Counted from the first letter of the stretch, positions 6,807-14,320 are shown. The stretch is 14,320 nucleotides of DNA from Candidatus Neomicrothrix sp. UBA6944 (GCA_002448715.1 DJZU01000111.1:1-14320), one strand, 5' to 3'. Program-made: numbers and translations. Notes: a model not told the origin generated them from the letters alone.

Positions 6807-9140
6807 GTGATCAGTGAGTCCCTCTCGGGCAAACGGATAGCCATTACCGGTAGCACCGGCTTCTTAGGCACTGCGCTAGTCGAACGCCTTCTTCGCGGGG
6901 TCCCCGACTGTGAACTCGTTCTTCTAGTGCGTCCAAATCGCAGAAACAGCGCTCAACGCCGAGTTGAGCGAGAAATACTTCGCAACGACGCTTTCGACAC
7001 TCTGAGAACCCAATGGGGCGACGAATTCGACGCTATTTGTCAGCAACGCATCTCGGTGGTCTCTGGGGACGTTACAAGCGACGGACTTGGCCTCAACAAA
7101 GACGACCTAGACCTATTCACAACTTGTGATGTCGTGATCCATTCCGCCGCAACAGTCAGCTTCGACAGCCCTCTCGACAGCTCAATCGAAATCAATTTGC
7201 TTGGCCCTAACCGAATCATTCAATTGTTGAAGGACATGGAAGTACGACCCCATCTAGTCGCAGTGTCAACTTGCTACGTGGCCGGTAATCGTCGAGGCGC
7301 AGCCAACGAGGAACTGTTAGCGGGAACTCCCTTTCAGGTTGACGTCGACTGGCGAGCAGAAGTCGATGCAGCTCGGAGAACCCGCGCTGATCTTGATGCC
7401 CGCAGCAGAATCCCCGAAGAACTCGCAAACTTCCGCAAAGGCGCTCGAGAAGAACTAGGAGCCGCAGGCTTACCTATGCTCGCCGCCAAAACCGAGCAAC
7501 TGCGCGAGACATGGGTAAACGATCAAATGGTGGAGGCGGGAAGAAGTCGAGCCACCTCACTCGGATGGCCTGATGTGTACACCTACTCCAAAGCTCTAGG
7601 CGAAACAGCTCTCGTAGAACTACACGAGGAAATACCAATCAGCATCGTTCGCCCCTCGATCATTGAATCAGCTTGGACACAACCATCACCCGGCTGGATC
7701 CGCGGCTTTCGAATGGCCGAACCACTCATCGTCTCGTTCGCAAAAGGCGAACTCAACACCTTCCCGGGCTACCCGGAGGGAATCATCGACGTAATACCCG
7801 TCGACATGGTCGCTGCCGCAATAATCGCCGTCGCCGCAAAAGGCCCCGAAGATGAACCAGAGGTCTTTCAGGTCGCCTCAGGCTCCACCAACCCCCTCCA
7901 ATTCAAAAAACTACTCAACACCGCAATGGAGTGGTTCGGAGACAATCCTGTTTACGACGCGAACGGGCACCCCACCGCAAGCACGGAATGGAAATACGCT
8001 GGCTCGAGTGGCCTCGAAGAACAACTCCATCGCGTCGTCAAAGCCTTCGATGTCGCCGCAAAAGTAATCAATCGCTTACCCATTCGGGGAGAAAACAGCT
8101 TCACCAGCAAGTTTGCAGAACGTCGCCAAAATCTCGACCAAATCAAGGGATATGTAGACATCTACGGCGCATACGGCAAATGCGAAGCTATATACGGAAT
8201 TGAACGAACTCTGTCTCTATGGAACTCACTACCACTCGAAGACCAAGAACAATTCGGGTTTGACCCCAGCATCATTGACTGGCATCACTACATCACCGAA
8301 GTCCATCTCCCCACCGTCGTAATTCAAGCTCGGGTCAAAACCACCCCCGAAAAGCGCACCGGACCAAGTCGATCAGAAAGACTTCGCACCGCAGTCCTTG
8401 ACCCAGATCGCCATTTCGCGGCATTCGACTTAGAAAACACACTCATTGCCAGCAACGTTGTCGAAAGTTACGCCTGGCTCGCGACAAGGCACTTAAGCCC
8501 CAAAAAACGCTTCGAGTTCACTCTCCGCACCCTTAGTGAAACCCCTGGCTTATGGAGACGCGATAAGCGAGACCGCACCGACTTCCTTCGATACTTCTAC
8601 CAAAGATACAAAGGCGCCCCACTCCACCAGTTAGAACGCGACGCTGCCGAAATGCTAAGCGACCTCATTCTCATAAAATCATTCCCAGCGGGTGTACGAC
8701 GGGTGCGCGCACATCGTGCCGCTGGTCACAAAACAATTCTGATAACAGGCGCGCTGGATATAGCTGTTGAGCCTCTCCGTCCCCTTTTCGACCACATAAT
8801 CGCCGCGAGAATTGACCGCAAAGACGGACAACTCACCGGTGAAATGCTTGATGTTCCACCGACGGGCGAAGTACGGGCCCAACTCATGGTGGACTGGGCC
8901 GAAGAAAATGGTCTCGACCCCCAACAAGGAGTTGCCTACGCAGACTCCGCGTCGGACCTCCCAATGCTTGAAGCCGTTGGATACCCAGTAGCGGTCAACC
9001 CTGAGACGCGACTAGTCACCATTGCTGAACGGCGAGGGTGGCTAACCGAGAATTGGCCAAAGACAGCCGGTGCACCTAAACCGTTACTGCCAATGGGACA
9101 AAGACCGAAATCACAAGCAACCCCAGAAGGAGTTCACTGA
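6807..9140 (+). CDS. fatty acyl-CoA reductase / HAD-IB phosphatase-like fusion
   Basis: This is a 777-residue two-part protein. Residues 8-380 form an extended short-chain-dehydrogenase domain of the fatty acyl-CoA reductase (male-sterility) type, with the NAD(P)-binding TGSTGFLG at 14-21 and the catalytic YTYSK (Tyr258, Lys262). A reductase C-terminal-like region follows, with IDWHHYITEVHLP near 500. From about residue 535 there is a HAD subfamily IB domain: motif I is FDLENT (Asp541), motif II lies in ILITGALD near 645, and motif IV is DSASDLP (Asp713, Asp717). The usual second Asp of motif I (DxDxT) is Glu543 here. The reductase should reduce acyl-CoA to aldehyde or alcohol; the HAD activity is uncertain. 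The frame is open back to 6666, but that part overlaps tetR and the operator, so I use the GTG at 6807. The stop overlaps the next gene in TGATG. Confidence 0.88.
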   Translation: MISESLSGKRIAITGSTGFLGTALVERLLRGVPDCELVLLVRPNRRNSAQRRVEREILRNDAFDTLRTQWGDEFDAICQQRISVVSGDVTSDGLGLNKDDLDLFTTCDVVIHSAATVSFDSPLDSSIEINLLGPNRIIQLLKDMEVRPHLVAVSTCYVAGNRRGAANEELLAGTPFQVDVDWRAEVDAARRTRADLDARSRIPEELANFRKGAREELGAAGLPMLAAKTEQLRETWVNDQMVEAGRSRATSLGWPDVYTYSKALGETALVELHEEIPISIVRPSIIESAWTQPSPGWIRGFRMAEPLIVSFAKGELNTFPGYPEGIIDVIPVDMVAAAIIAVAAKGPEDEPEVFQVASGSTNPLQFKKLLNTAMEWFGDNPVYDANGHPTASTEWKYAGSSGLEEQLHRVVKAFDVAAKVINRLPIRGENSFTSKFAERRQNLDQIKGYVDIYGAYGKCEAIYGIERTLSLWNSLPLEDQEQFGFDPSIIDWHHYITEVHLPTVVIQARVKTTPEKRTGPSRSERLRTAVLDPDRHFAAFDLENTLIASNVVESYAWLATRHLSPKKRFEFTLRTLSETPGLWRRDKRDRTDFLRYFYQRYKGAPLHQLERDAAEMLSDLILIKSFPAGVRRVRAHRAAGHKTILITGALDIAVEPLRPLFDHIIAARIDRKDGQLTGEMLDVPPTGEVRAQLMVDWAEENGLDPQQGVAYADSASDLPMLEAVGYPVAVNPETRLVTIAERRGWLTENWPKTAGAPKPLLPMGQRPKSQATPEGVH

Positions 9141-10729
9141 TGCTGGCTCGTCAAGGCCTTGTGCTCGAGGTCGATCGAACCACTCCCCCCATCGTGTTCC
9201 ACCACGGGGAAGGCTTTCGTTTCGAAAAACTGCCTTCAGGGAGCCGCGTAATTTATCCCAACGAGCCAATCGAACCAATCGAGGACGTGGACGGAGCTAT
9301 CCGAACCGCTCTGGCCAACCCCCTCGGCGACTCACCTCCACTCGAAGCGCTGCTATCACCGGGAATGAAACTAACTATCGCGTTCGACGACATTTCTCTG
9401 CCTTTACCTCAGATGCAAGCACCTGACATCCGAGGAAGAATCATCGAGCACGTGTTGGACATAGCAGCCAGCGCCGGAGTGGACGATGTTCACTTGATAG
9501 CAGCACTCGCCCTGCACCGACGAATGACCGAGTCAGAACTTCGTCACGCCGTCGGCGACCGGGTGTACGACGCGTTCGCTCCAAATGGCCAGCTGTACAA
9601 CTTCGATGCCGAAGACCCAGATGGTCTCACTCACCTAGGGGAAACCGACCATGGAGAAGAAGTAGTCATCTCCAAAAGAGCAGTTGAGTCCGACTTGATC
9701 ATCTACGTCAACATCAACCTCGTCTCAATGGACGGAGGCCATAAGAGCGTCGCCACAGGACTATCGGGTTACACGGCCCTACGTCACCATCACAATGTTG
9801 AAACCATGCGGCGCTCAAAGTCCTTTATGGATCAAGAAAAGAGTGAGTTGCACACTAAAAACTGGCGCCAGGGTCGACTCATTCGAGACGCCGGCGTGAA
9901 AATTTTTCAGATCGAAACAACACTCAACAACGACACGTTTCCCGAACCCTGGGATTTCTTACAAAAACGTGAATGGGAAATGAACGCTAAAGAACGTCTG
10001 TTTCTATTAGGCACCAAAAAGTTCTTAGACAAAGTCCCCAGAAAGTCAGCTCGAACCATTTTCCAAGGAATACGAGCACCCTACGGGCTGACCTCAATCC
10101 AGGCAGGCGAAGTAGAAGCGGTTCACGAAGTTACGACAGCAAATGTCTACAGACAGCATCTGGTCCGCGTCGAAGGACAAACCGACATTTTATCGATGGG
10201 GCTGCCATATCTCGGCCCTTACAACGTGAACTCCATCATGAACCCAATTCTCGTTGCATGTCTCGGGCTGGGCTATTTCTTCAATTTGTATAAAGGCAAA
10301 CCGTTAGTACGGGAAGGCGGAGTGGTGATTATGAGTCACCCCACTCCCTGGGAATTCCATCCGGTACACCACCCCAGTTACATTGATTTTTTCGAAGAGG
10401 TACTCGCAGATAGCACTGACCCAGAAGTCATAGAACACAAGTACGAGAAACGGTACGCAGAAGACGAGTGGTACCGGCATCTATACAGAACCTCCTACGC
10501 CTATCACGGAGTTCATCCTTTTTATATGTGGTACTGGTGCTCACATGCCCTTGAACACGTCGCCCAAGTGATCGTGGTGGGCGGAGATCAACGCGCTGTG
10601 AAGAGGATGGGCTTTCGTTCGGCTACCACTATGCGCGACGCTTTAGAGATGGCCACTGATGTCGTAGGCCGCGACCCAACCCTCACACACATTCACAATC
10701 CGCCGGTACTTATGGCGGACGTTGTTTAG
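9140..10729 (+). CDS. LarA-like (lactate racemase family, DUF2088) protein
   Basis: This 529-residue protein resembles LarA, the racemase that uses the nickel-pincer nucleotide cofactor. It is about 100 residues longer than lactate racemase. Aligned by eye to LarA, His126 in LHRRMT matches catalytic His108, Lys202 in GGHKS matches the cofactor-bound Lys184, and His218 in the HHH run matches the nickel ligand His200. The second catalytic His (His174) falls in VNINLVSM, where no His is present, and LarA Arg75 is replaced by Leu87 in DDISLPLP. A lactate substrate is therefore unlikely, and a different racemase, epimerase or hydride-transfer reaction is possible. No larB, larC or larE cofactor genes are in the window. 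The ATG overlaps the reductase stop (TGATG) and has a strong GAAGGAG at 9126-9132, so it is translationally coupled to the reductase. Confidence 0.82.
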   Translation: MLARQGLVLEVDRTTPPIVFHHGEGFRFEKLPSGSRVIYPNEPIEPIEDVDGAIRTALANPLGDSPPLEALLSPGMKLTIAFDDISLPLPQMQAPDIRGRIIEHVLDIAASAGVDDVHLIAALALHRRMTESELRHAVGDRVYDAFAPNGQLYNFDAEDPDGLTHLGETDHGEEVVISKRAVESDLIIYVNINLVSMDGGHKSVATGLSGYTALRHHHNVETMRRSKSFMDQEKSELHTKNWRQGRLIRDAGVKIFQIETTLNNDTFPEPWDFLQKREWEMNAKERLFLLGTKKFLDKVPRKSARTIFQGIRAPYGLTSIQAGEVEAVHEVTTANVYRQHLVRVEGQTDILSMGLPYLGPYNVNSIMNPILVACLGLGYFFNLYKGKPLVREGGVVIMSHPTPWEFHPVHHPSYIDFFEEVLADSTDPEVIEHKYEKRYAEDEWYRHLYRTSYAYHGVHPFYMWYWCSHALEHVAQVIVVGGDQRAVKRMGFRSATTMRDALEMATDVVGRDPTLTHIHNPPVLMADVV

Positions 10730-10744
10730 GATTAGGACCGACAG

Positions 10745-11704
10745 ATGACGGATCCAAATCGCAGAAACCCCATCAGCCACTTAACTGATCGGCGCGCCAA
10801 GGCATCGATTTCGCGCGTGGTGAGAAAAGTCGAGTTTCCCCTTAAGGCAGCAGAAACCCCCGACGGGGAAACTCCTCTGCCTTCAAACGTCGGCAGCAAC
10901 TACCAGACTGACTGGGCACGCAGATACGCATCGCGAGTTACAAGACGTCTCGCTCTAGCCACCATTGGCAAGGGCGTCATCAACTATTACGCGAACCCGA
11001 CCATCAGGGGTCTCGACAGGCTCCATGACCTCGAAGGTCCAGCAATATTCGCCGCCAACCATCAAAGCCACGCCGACACGCTCCTGATGTTGACGTCGAT
11101 GCCCGCGCCATGGAAACACAAGGCTTTCGTAGGAGCAGCAGCTGACTACTTCTTCGGCAATCGAATGACCGGGGCCATCTCAGCGTTATTCATCGGCGCA
11201 ATTCCTATAGAGCGCACTGCAATCAACCGCAACACAATCGAGAAAGCTGTTGATCTACTTCGAAATGGTTGGAGCATGGTGATCTACCCAGAAGGAGGGC
11301 GATCTCCAGACGGTTGGGGCCAAGAGTTTCGGCCAGGGGCAGCGTTCCTCGCTAAACAAGCTGGAGTCCCTGTAGTACCAGTCCATATCCGAGGCACGTT
11401 CGACATCTTGCGCAAGGGCCGCAACTGGCCCAAGAAATCAAAGGCAACAGTTAATTTCGGCCGGCCATTGGAATTCGCTGAAGAAGACAACAATCGCCGG
11501 TTCACCCGAAAACTTCAATTGGCCGTAGAGTCACTGGCAGATGAAACCGCGACTGGAAACTGGTTCGCGTCTCGACAACGAGCACACTCCGATGAAAGTC
11601 CGGGTCTCGGAGGTCCAGACGCCGCACCTTGGCGTCGCCGCTGGACGTTGACTCACCAGGAAGACGACCGCTCCGAAGCTCAACGTCGCTGGCCCTACGT
11701 TTAG
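10745..11704 (+). CDS. PlsC-like 1-acylglycerol-3-phosphate acyltransferase
   Basis: This is a 319-residue acyltransferase of the PlsC/LPLAT family, which transfers acyl groups to glycerophosphate-type acceptors at the membrane. Motif I NHQSHAD (His106, Asp111) is intact, IPIERT at 153-158 fits motif II, YPEGGRS at 181-187 fits motif III, and VPVVPV at 208-213 fits motif IV. The N-terminal ~55 residues and the C-terminal ~50 residues are polar and Arg-rich with no recognised domain. No clear transmembrane helix is seen. It begins 15 bp after the LarA-like gene with AGGA at 10734-10737, so it is the third gene of the operon. The acceptor may be lysophosphatidate or a lipid specific to this module; the sequence does not decide. 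Confidence 0.9.
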   Translation: MTDPNRRNPISHLTDRRAKASISRVVRKVEFPLKAAETPDGETPLPSNVGSNYQTDWARRYASRVTRRLALATIGKGVINYYANPTIRGLDRLHDLEGPAIFAANHQSHADTLLMLTSMPAPWKHKAFVGAAADYFFGNRMTGAISALFIGAIPIERTAINRNTIEKAVDLLRNGWSMVIYPEGGRSPDGWGQEFRPGAAFLAKQAGVPVVPVHIRGTFDILRKGRNWPKKSKATVNFGRPLEFAEEDNNRRFTRKLQLAVESLADETATGNWFASRQRAHSDESPGLGGPDAAPWRRRWTLTHQEDDRSEAQRRWPYV

Positions 11705-11712
11705 ATTGCCAG

Positions 11713-11740
11713 TGGCGAAATAGCCTAAAGGGCGTATCGT
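11713..11740 (+). promoter_or_regulatory. weak candidate acn promoter
   Basis: TGGCGA at 11713-11718 and TATCGT at 11735-11740 are 16 bases apart in the 83-bp gap before the aconitase gene. Both match consensus poorly. Acn may instead be read through from the lipid operon, since I see no terminator in the gap. Confidence 0.22.
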
Positions 11741-11781
11741 CGGGAATACCACCACAGCACGAAGAGGGCGAGAAAGAGGAC

Positions 11782-11787
11782 ATGTAA
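11782..11787 (+). promoter_or_regulatory. ATG-TAA start-stop pair abutting the acn start
   Basis: An ATG directly followed by TAA ends one base before the aconitase ATG. AGAGGA at 11775-11780 sits one base from this upstream ATG (too close) and seven from the gene's ATG (optimal), so the downstream start should be preferred. It may be chance, or it may tune initiation. Confidence 0.3.
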
Positions 11788-14067
11788 ATGGCAGTCGCCG
11801 CAAGCACTCCAATAGAACTCATCGAAAATGTTTATGCAAACCTCGACGAGAGCATTGCCTTGGGGCGAGCGAAACTAGGTCGCGGATTGACCTTGGCCGA
11901 AAAAGTCCTAATCAACCACCTGGCCTCAACCGACCAAGAGCTAGATCGCGGCATCAGCTACGTCGATCTACGTCCAGATCGGGTAGCGATGCAAGACGCC
12001 ACGGCCCAGATGGCCTGGTTGCAATTCATGACCGCTGGCTTAGATGAAGTGGCGGTCCCTACGACAACTCACTGCGACCACCTCATCCAAGCTCGCGATG
12101 ACGGTAAAACAGACCTACTGACAGCCAGCGAAAACAACGAAGAGGTCTACGACTTTTTAGAAAGTGTCTGCGCAAAGTACGGGGCGGGGTTCTGGAAGCC
12201 AGGAAGCGGAATCATTCACCAAGTCGTACTGGAACAGTATGCGTTTCCAGGCGGAATGATGATCGGAACCGATAGCCACACACCAAATGCTGGCGGTCTA
12301 GGCATGATCGCAGTTGGAGTTGGTGGTGCAGACGCTGTCGACGTAATGACCGGTTTCGCTTGGAATGTTCGCTGGCCCAAAGCAATCGGAGTGCACCTAA
12401 CGGGCGAACTCTCAGGTTGGAGCGCTCCCAAAGACATCATCCTGAAGGTGGCGGAGGTTTTGACCGTCAAGGGTGGAACCGGTGCGATAGTCGAGTACTT
12501 CGGACCTGGCGCAGAATCGTTGAGCTGCACCGGTAAAGCAACCATATGCAATATGGGAGCCGAGATTGGAGCCACGACCTCTCTATTTGGTTATGACCAA
12601 GCCATGAGTCGATATCTAAAATCAACTGGCCGCGAAGCTGTAGCTGAAGCGGCAGACAAGGTCGATATTCATCTTCGAGCCGACGATGAAGTAGTGGCAA
12701 ACCCCAGCGCCTTTTACGACGAAGTCATCGAAATCGACCTCTCATCGCTTGCACCTCATATCAACGGTCCACACACACCCGACTTAGCTCGCGAAGTTGG
12801 TGACTTAGGCGCAGAGGCGAAAGAAAACGGATGGCCTTCAAGGATTAGCGCCGCATTAATTGGGTCGTGCACCAACTCCAGTTATGAAGACATCACTCGC
12901 GCAGCGAGCATCGCTCGAGAAGCAGCCGCTAATGGCCTTACTGTGAAGTCCAAGCTATTAATCACCCCAGGCTCAGAGCAGGTCAGAGCCACGATTGAGC
13001 GCGACGGACTCTTGGCAGACTTCGAAGCCCTAGGAGCGACTGTTCTAGCAAACGCCTGTGGGCCATGCATCGGTCAATGGGACCGCAGCGCTGAGGAAGG
13101 CCATACTGCTGGCCAACCGAACGTCATCGTTACTTCCTACAACCGCAACTTTCCTAAGAGAAATGATGGCGACGCAGCAACACTGGCTTTTGTTACATCT
13201 CCTGAAACCGTAATGGCTTTAGCCCTCGCCGGAACCGTCGATTTTGACCCATTAAACGACACATTGACCAACGACCAAGGCGATGAGGTGTCCCTATCGG
13301 TCCCTATCGGTATCGAGCTGCCACCGGAAGGGTTTGATCCCGGACAAGACACCTTCGTCGCTCCTCCACCCGACGGATCAAGCGTTCAAGTAAAGGTCGA
13401 TGCGTCCTCCGAACGACTTCAACTTCTTGAACCGTTTCTCGCGTGGGACGGATCGGACTACGAAGATCTTCCGGTTCTAGTCAAAGCTCAAGGAAAATTC
13501 ACAACTGACCACATTTCAATGGCAGGGCCGTGGCTCAAGTATCGCGGTCACCTAGAAAATATTTCAGGCAACTTATATTTGGGCGCAGTCAACGCTTTCG
13601 AGGGATACGACGTCGGGCACGGGAAAAACCAGCTCACCGGCGAAACACAAAGTTTCCCCGATATTGCACGGTCGTACCATGAGGCTGGCCAAGGTTGGGT
13701 TGTCATCGGTGACGAAAATATGGGCGAAGGCTCAAGCCGAGAACATGCAGCAATGGAACCCCGCTTTCGCGGGGGCCTGGTAGCCATTGCTCGGTCATTT
13801 GCACGGATTCACGAAACGAATCTCAAGAAGCAGGGCATGCTCCCCCTTACTTTCGTTGACCCAGAAGATTACGAGCGAATAGGCGAAGACGACCGTATTG
13901 CCGTGCGCTCTCTCGCTCAGCTCGCACCCGGTGACACTCTGGAAGTTGAGGTCACTTCGCCTAATGGCACGACCTGGTCGTTTTCGGCAAACCATTCCTT
14001 TAGCTCCGAGCAGATTGAGTGGTTTAAAGCCGGTTCGGCGCTGAACATCATCAAGGCCTCGATTTAA
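11788..14067 (+). CDS. acn: aconitate hydratase, mitochondrial type
   Basis: This [4Fe-4S] enzyme interconverts citrate and isocitrate in the TCA cycle. At 759 residues it matches the mitochondrial aconitase subfamily rather than the ~900-residue AcnA/IRP type usual in actinobacteria. The cluster cysteines are Cys361 (GSCTNSS), Cys424 and Cys427 (ACGPCIGQW), almost the same positions as in the mitochondrial enzyme. DSHTPNAGGLG lies in the N-terminal part, and the swivel domain carries GDENMGEGSSREHAAMEPRFRGG, with the catalytic Ser and Arg of the GSSRE motif. The ATG at 11788 is chosen because AGAGGA at 11775-11780 is seven bases upstream. An ATG-TAA pair directly abuts it. A 10-base tandem repeat (TCCCTATCGG twice, 13291-13310) lies within the gene without breaking the frame. 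Confidence 0.96.
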   Translation: MAVAASTPIELIENVYANLDESIALGRAKLGRGLTLAEKVLINHLASTDQELDRGISYVDLRPDRVAMQDATAQMAWLQFMTAGLDEVAVPTTTHCDHLIQARDDGKTDLLTASENNEEVYDFLESVCAKYGAGFWKPGSGIIHQVVLEQYAFPGGMMIGTDSHTPNAGGLGMIAVGVGGADAVDVMTGFAWNVRWPKAIGVHLTGELSGWSAPKDIILKVAEVLTVKGGTGAIVEYFGPGAESLSCTGKATICNMGAEIGATTSLFGYDQAMSRYLKSTGREAVAEAADKVDIHLRADDEVVANPSAFYDEVIEIDLSSLAPHINGPHTPDLAREVGDLGAEAKENGWPSRISAALIGSCTNSSYEDITRAASIAREAAANGLTVKSKLLITPGSEQVRATIERDGLLADFEALGATVLANACGPCIGQWDRSAEEGHTAGQPNVIVTSYNRNFPKRNDGDAATLAFVTSPETVMALALAGTVDFDPLNDTLTNDQGDEVSLSVPIGIELPPEGFDPGQDTFVAPPPDGSSVQVKVDASSERLQLLEPFLAWDGSDYEDLPVLVKAQGKFTTDHISMAGPWLKYRGHLENISGNLYLGAVNAFEGYDVGHGKNQLTGETQSFPDIARSYHEAGQGWVVIGDENMGEGSSREHAAMEPRFRGGLVAIARSFARIHETNLKKQGMLPLTFVDPEDYERIGEDDRIAVRSLAQLAPGDTLEVEVTSPNGTTWSFSANHSFSSEQIEWFKAGSALNIIKASI

Positions 14068-14128
14068 GCCGTCTTATCTCAGGTCAGTAGCGTTGACACG
14101 ATCAGGGCTTGTTTCAACACAGCTCCCC

Positions 14129-14165
14129 AAAAGTAGGAAACCGGCCCGGGGGGCGGGCCGGTTTC
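14129..14165 (-). terminator. intrinsic terminator of the small RNA, perhaps also stopping acn
   Basis: A perfect 12-bp GC-rich stem (14137-14148 with 14154-14165) has a five-base loop. On the minus strand it is followed by CTACTTTT, giving a terminator for the small RNA. On the plus strand the stem is followed by AAGAG with no T-run, so termination of the aconitase transcript, which ends 69 bases before the stem, would be of the tail-less kind and is less certain. Confidence 0.65.
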
Positions 14166-14276
14166 AAGAGCCGTAAGGAGGAAGGGGTGCTCCGCCTCGG
14201 CTGACCGCTCAGGTGGGGGGCACCTTGTAGCGATCGAATTGTTGAGCGACTTGGGGGAAGTCGTTTAATCCCAACA
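14129..14276 (-). ncRNA. 6C-like small RNA with three C-loop hairpins
   Basis: Read on the minus strand, three hairpins follow one another. The first is CGACTT/AAGTCG with a CCCCC loop (14263-14247). The second is AGGTG/CACCT with a run of six C (14225-14211). The third is a 12-bp stem GAAACCGGCCCG/CGGGCCGGTTTC, also with six consecutive C (14165-14137), followed by CTACTTTT. The last pair looks like an intrinsic terminator. The region has no credible protein gene on either strand. Actinobacteria carry a known small RNA family, 6C, defined by hairpins with C-run loops that act by pairing with G-rich mRNA sites. The architecture matches, but I could not run the covariance model. The 5' end is inferred from the promoter candidate and is uncertain by tens of bases. 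Confidence 0.62.
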
Positions 14277-14282
14277 GAAGAT

Positions 14283-14311
14283 AACTTAGTTACCGCTGGG
14301 TCATTCATCAA
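14283..14311 (-). promoter_or_regulatory. candidate promoter of the small RNA
   Basis: On the minus strand TTGATG (14311-14306) and TAAGTT (14288-14283) are separated by 17 bases. The -35 matches 4/6; the -10 matches only 3/6 but fits the TAnnnT pattern. Transcription would start near 14276, just ahead of the first C-loop hairpin. Confidence 0.4.
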
Positions 14312-14320
14312 GTCGAAGTA

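Noticed and set aside
13291..13310. Tandem 10-base repeat TCCCTATCGG inside acn
   Set aside because: Two copies only; the frame stays intact and the protein continues normally into the next conserved segment, so it is most likely incidental or a minor slippage product.
14093..14098. Exact TTGACA on the plus strand after acn
   Set aside because: No acceptable -10 element lies 16-18 bases downstream and no plus-strand gene follows within the window.
14114..14311. Minus-strand 65-residue reading frame downstream of acn
   Set aside because: It coincides with the three C-loop hairpins, has low-complexity Pro/Arg/Ser content, no ribosome site and no recognisable motif.
1..14320. Mobile elements, CRISPR arrays, tRNA or rRNA genes
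   Set aside because: I saw no transposase or integrase motifs, no regularly spaced direct repeats and no tRNA-like cloverleaf or rRNA sequence.

Overview
The window reads as bacterial chromosome of moderate GC content with dense, mostly plus-strand genes. Protein flavour (actinobacterial-type LeuA, a MurF-like ligase with an N-terminal membrane domain, Cys-patterned secreted repeats, GTG starts, and a C-loop small RNA resembling the actinobacterial 6C family) suggests an actinobacterium. A mid-GC member of Acidimicrobiia from an aquatic setting is my best guess. This rests on recognising families, not on a search, so the lineage is an inference.

Layout. (1) 32-1735: leuA, 2-isopropylmalate synthase. 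(2) 1776-6151: a compact cell-wall group of an alpha/beta hydrolase, a membrane MurF-like Mur ligase (4-bp overlap with the hydrolase), D-Ala-D-Ala ligase, and a putative lipoprotein with three identically spaced four-cysteine repeats (1-bp TGATG overlap with ddl). (3) 6148-11704: a regulated lipid module. A minus-strand TetR repressor faces a plus-strand operon, with a perfect 11+2+11 palindrome between them. The operon encodes a fatty acyl-CoA reductase/HAD fusion, a LarA-like protein and a PlsC-like acyltransferase. (4) 11788-14067: a mitochondrial-type aconitase. (5) 14068-14320: no protein gene, but the minus strand carries three hairpins with runs of 5-6 C in their loops. The last is a 12-bp stem followed by a T-rich tract, and a plausible promoter lies upstream. 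I call this a 6C-like small RNA.

How the genes may work together. MurF and Ddl catalyse consecutive steps: Ddl makes D-Ala-D-Ala and MurF attaches it to the peptidoglycan precursor. Their neighbours may therefore serve the envelope. In the lipid module the reductase would make fatty aldehyde or alcohol, the HAD domain may act on a phosphate ester, and the acyltransferase would acylate a glycerophosphate-like acceptor. The LarA-like protein lacks one of the two catalytic histidines of lactate racemase and an active-site Arg, so its reaction is unknown. It is the most open biochemical question here. The small RNA and this TetR-controlled module are the two most promising leads.
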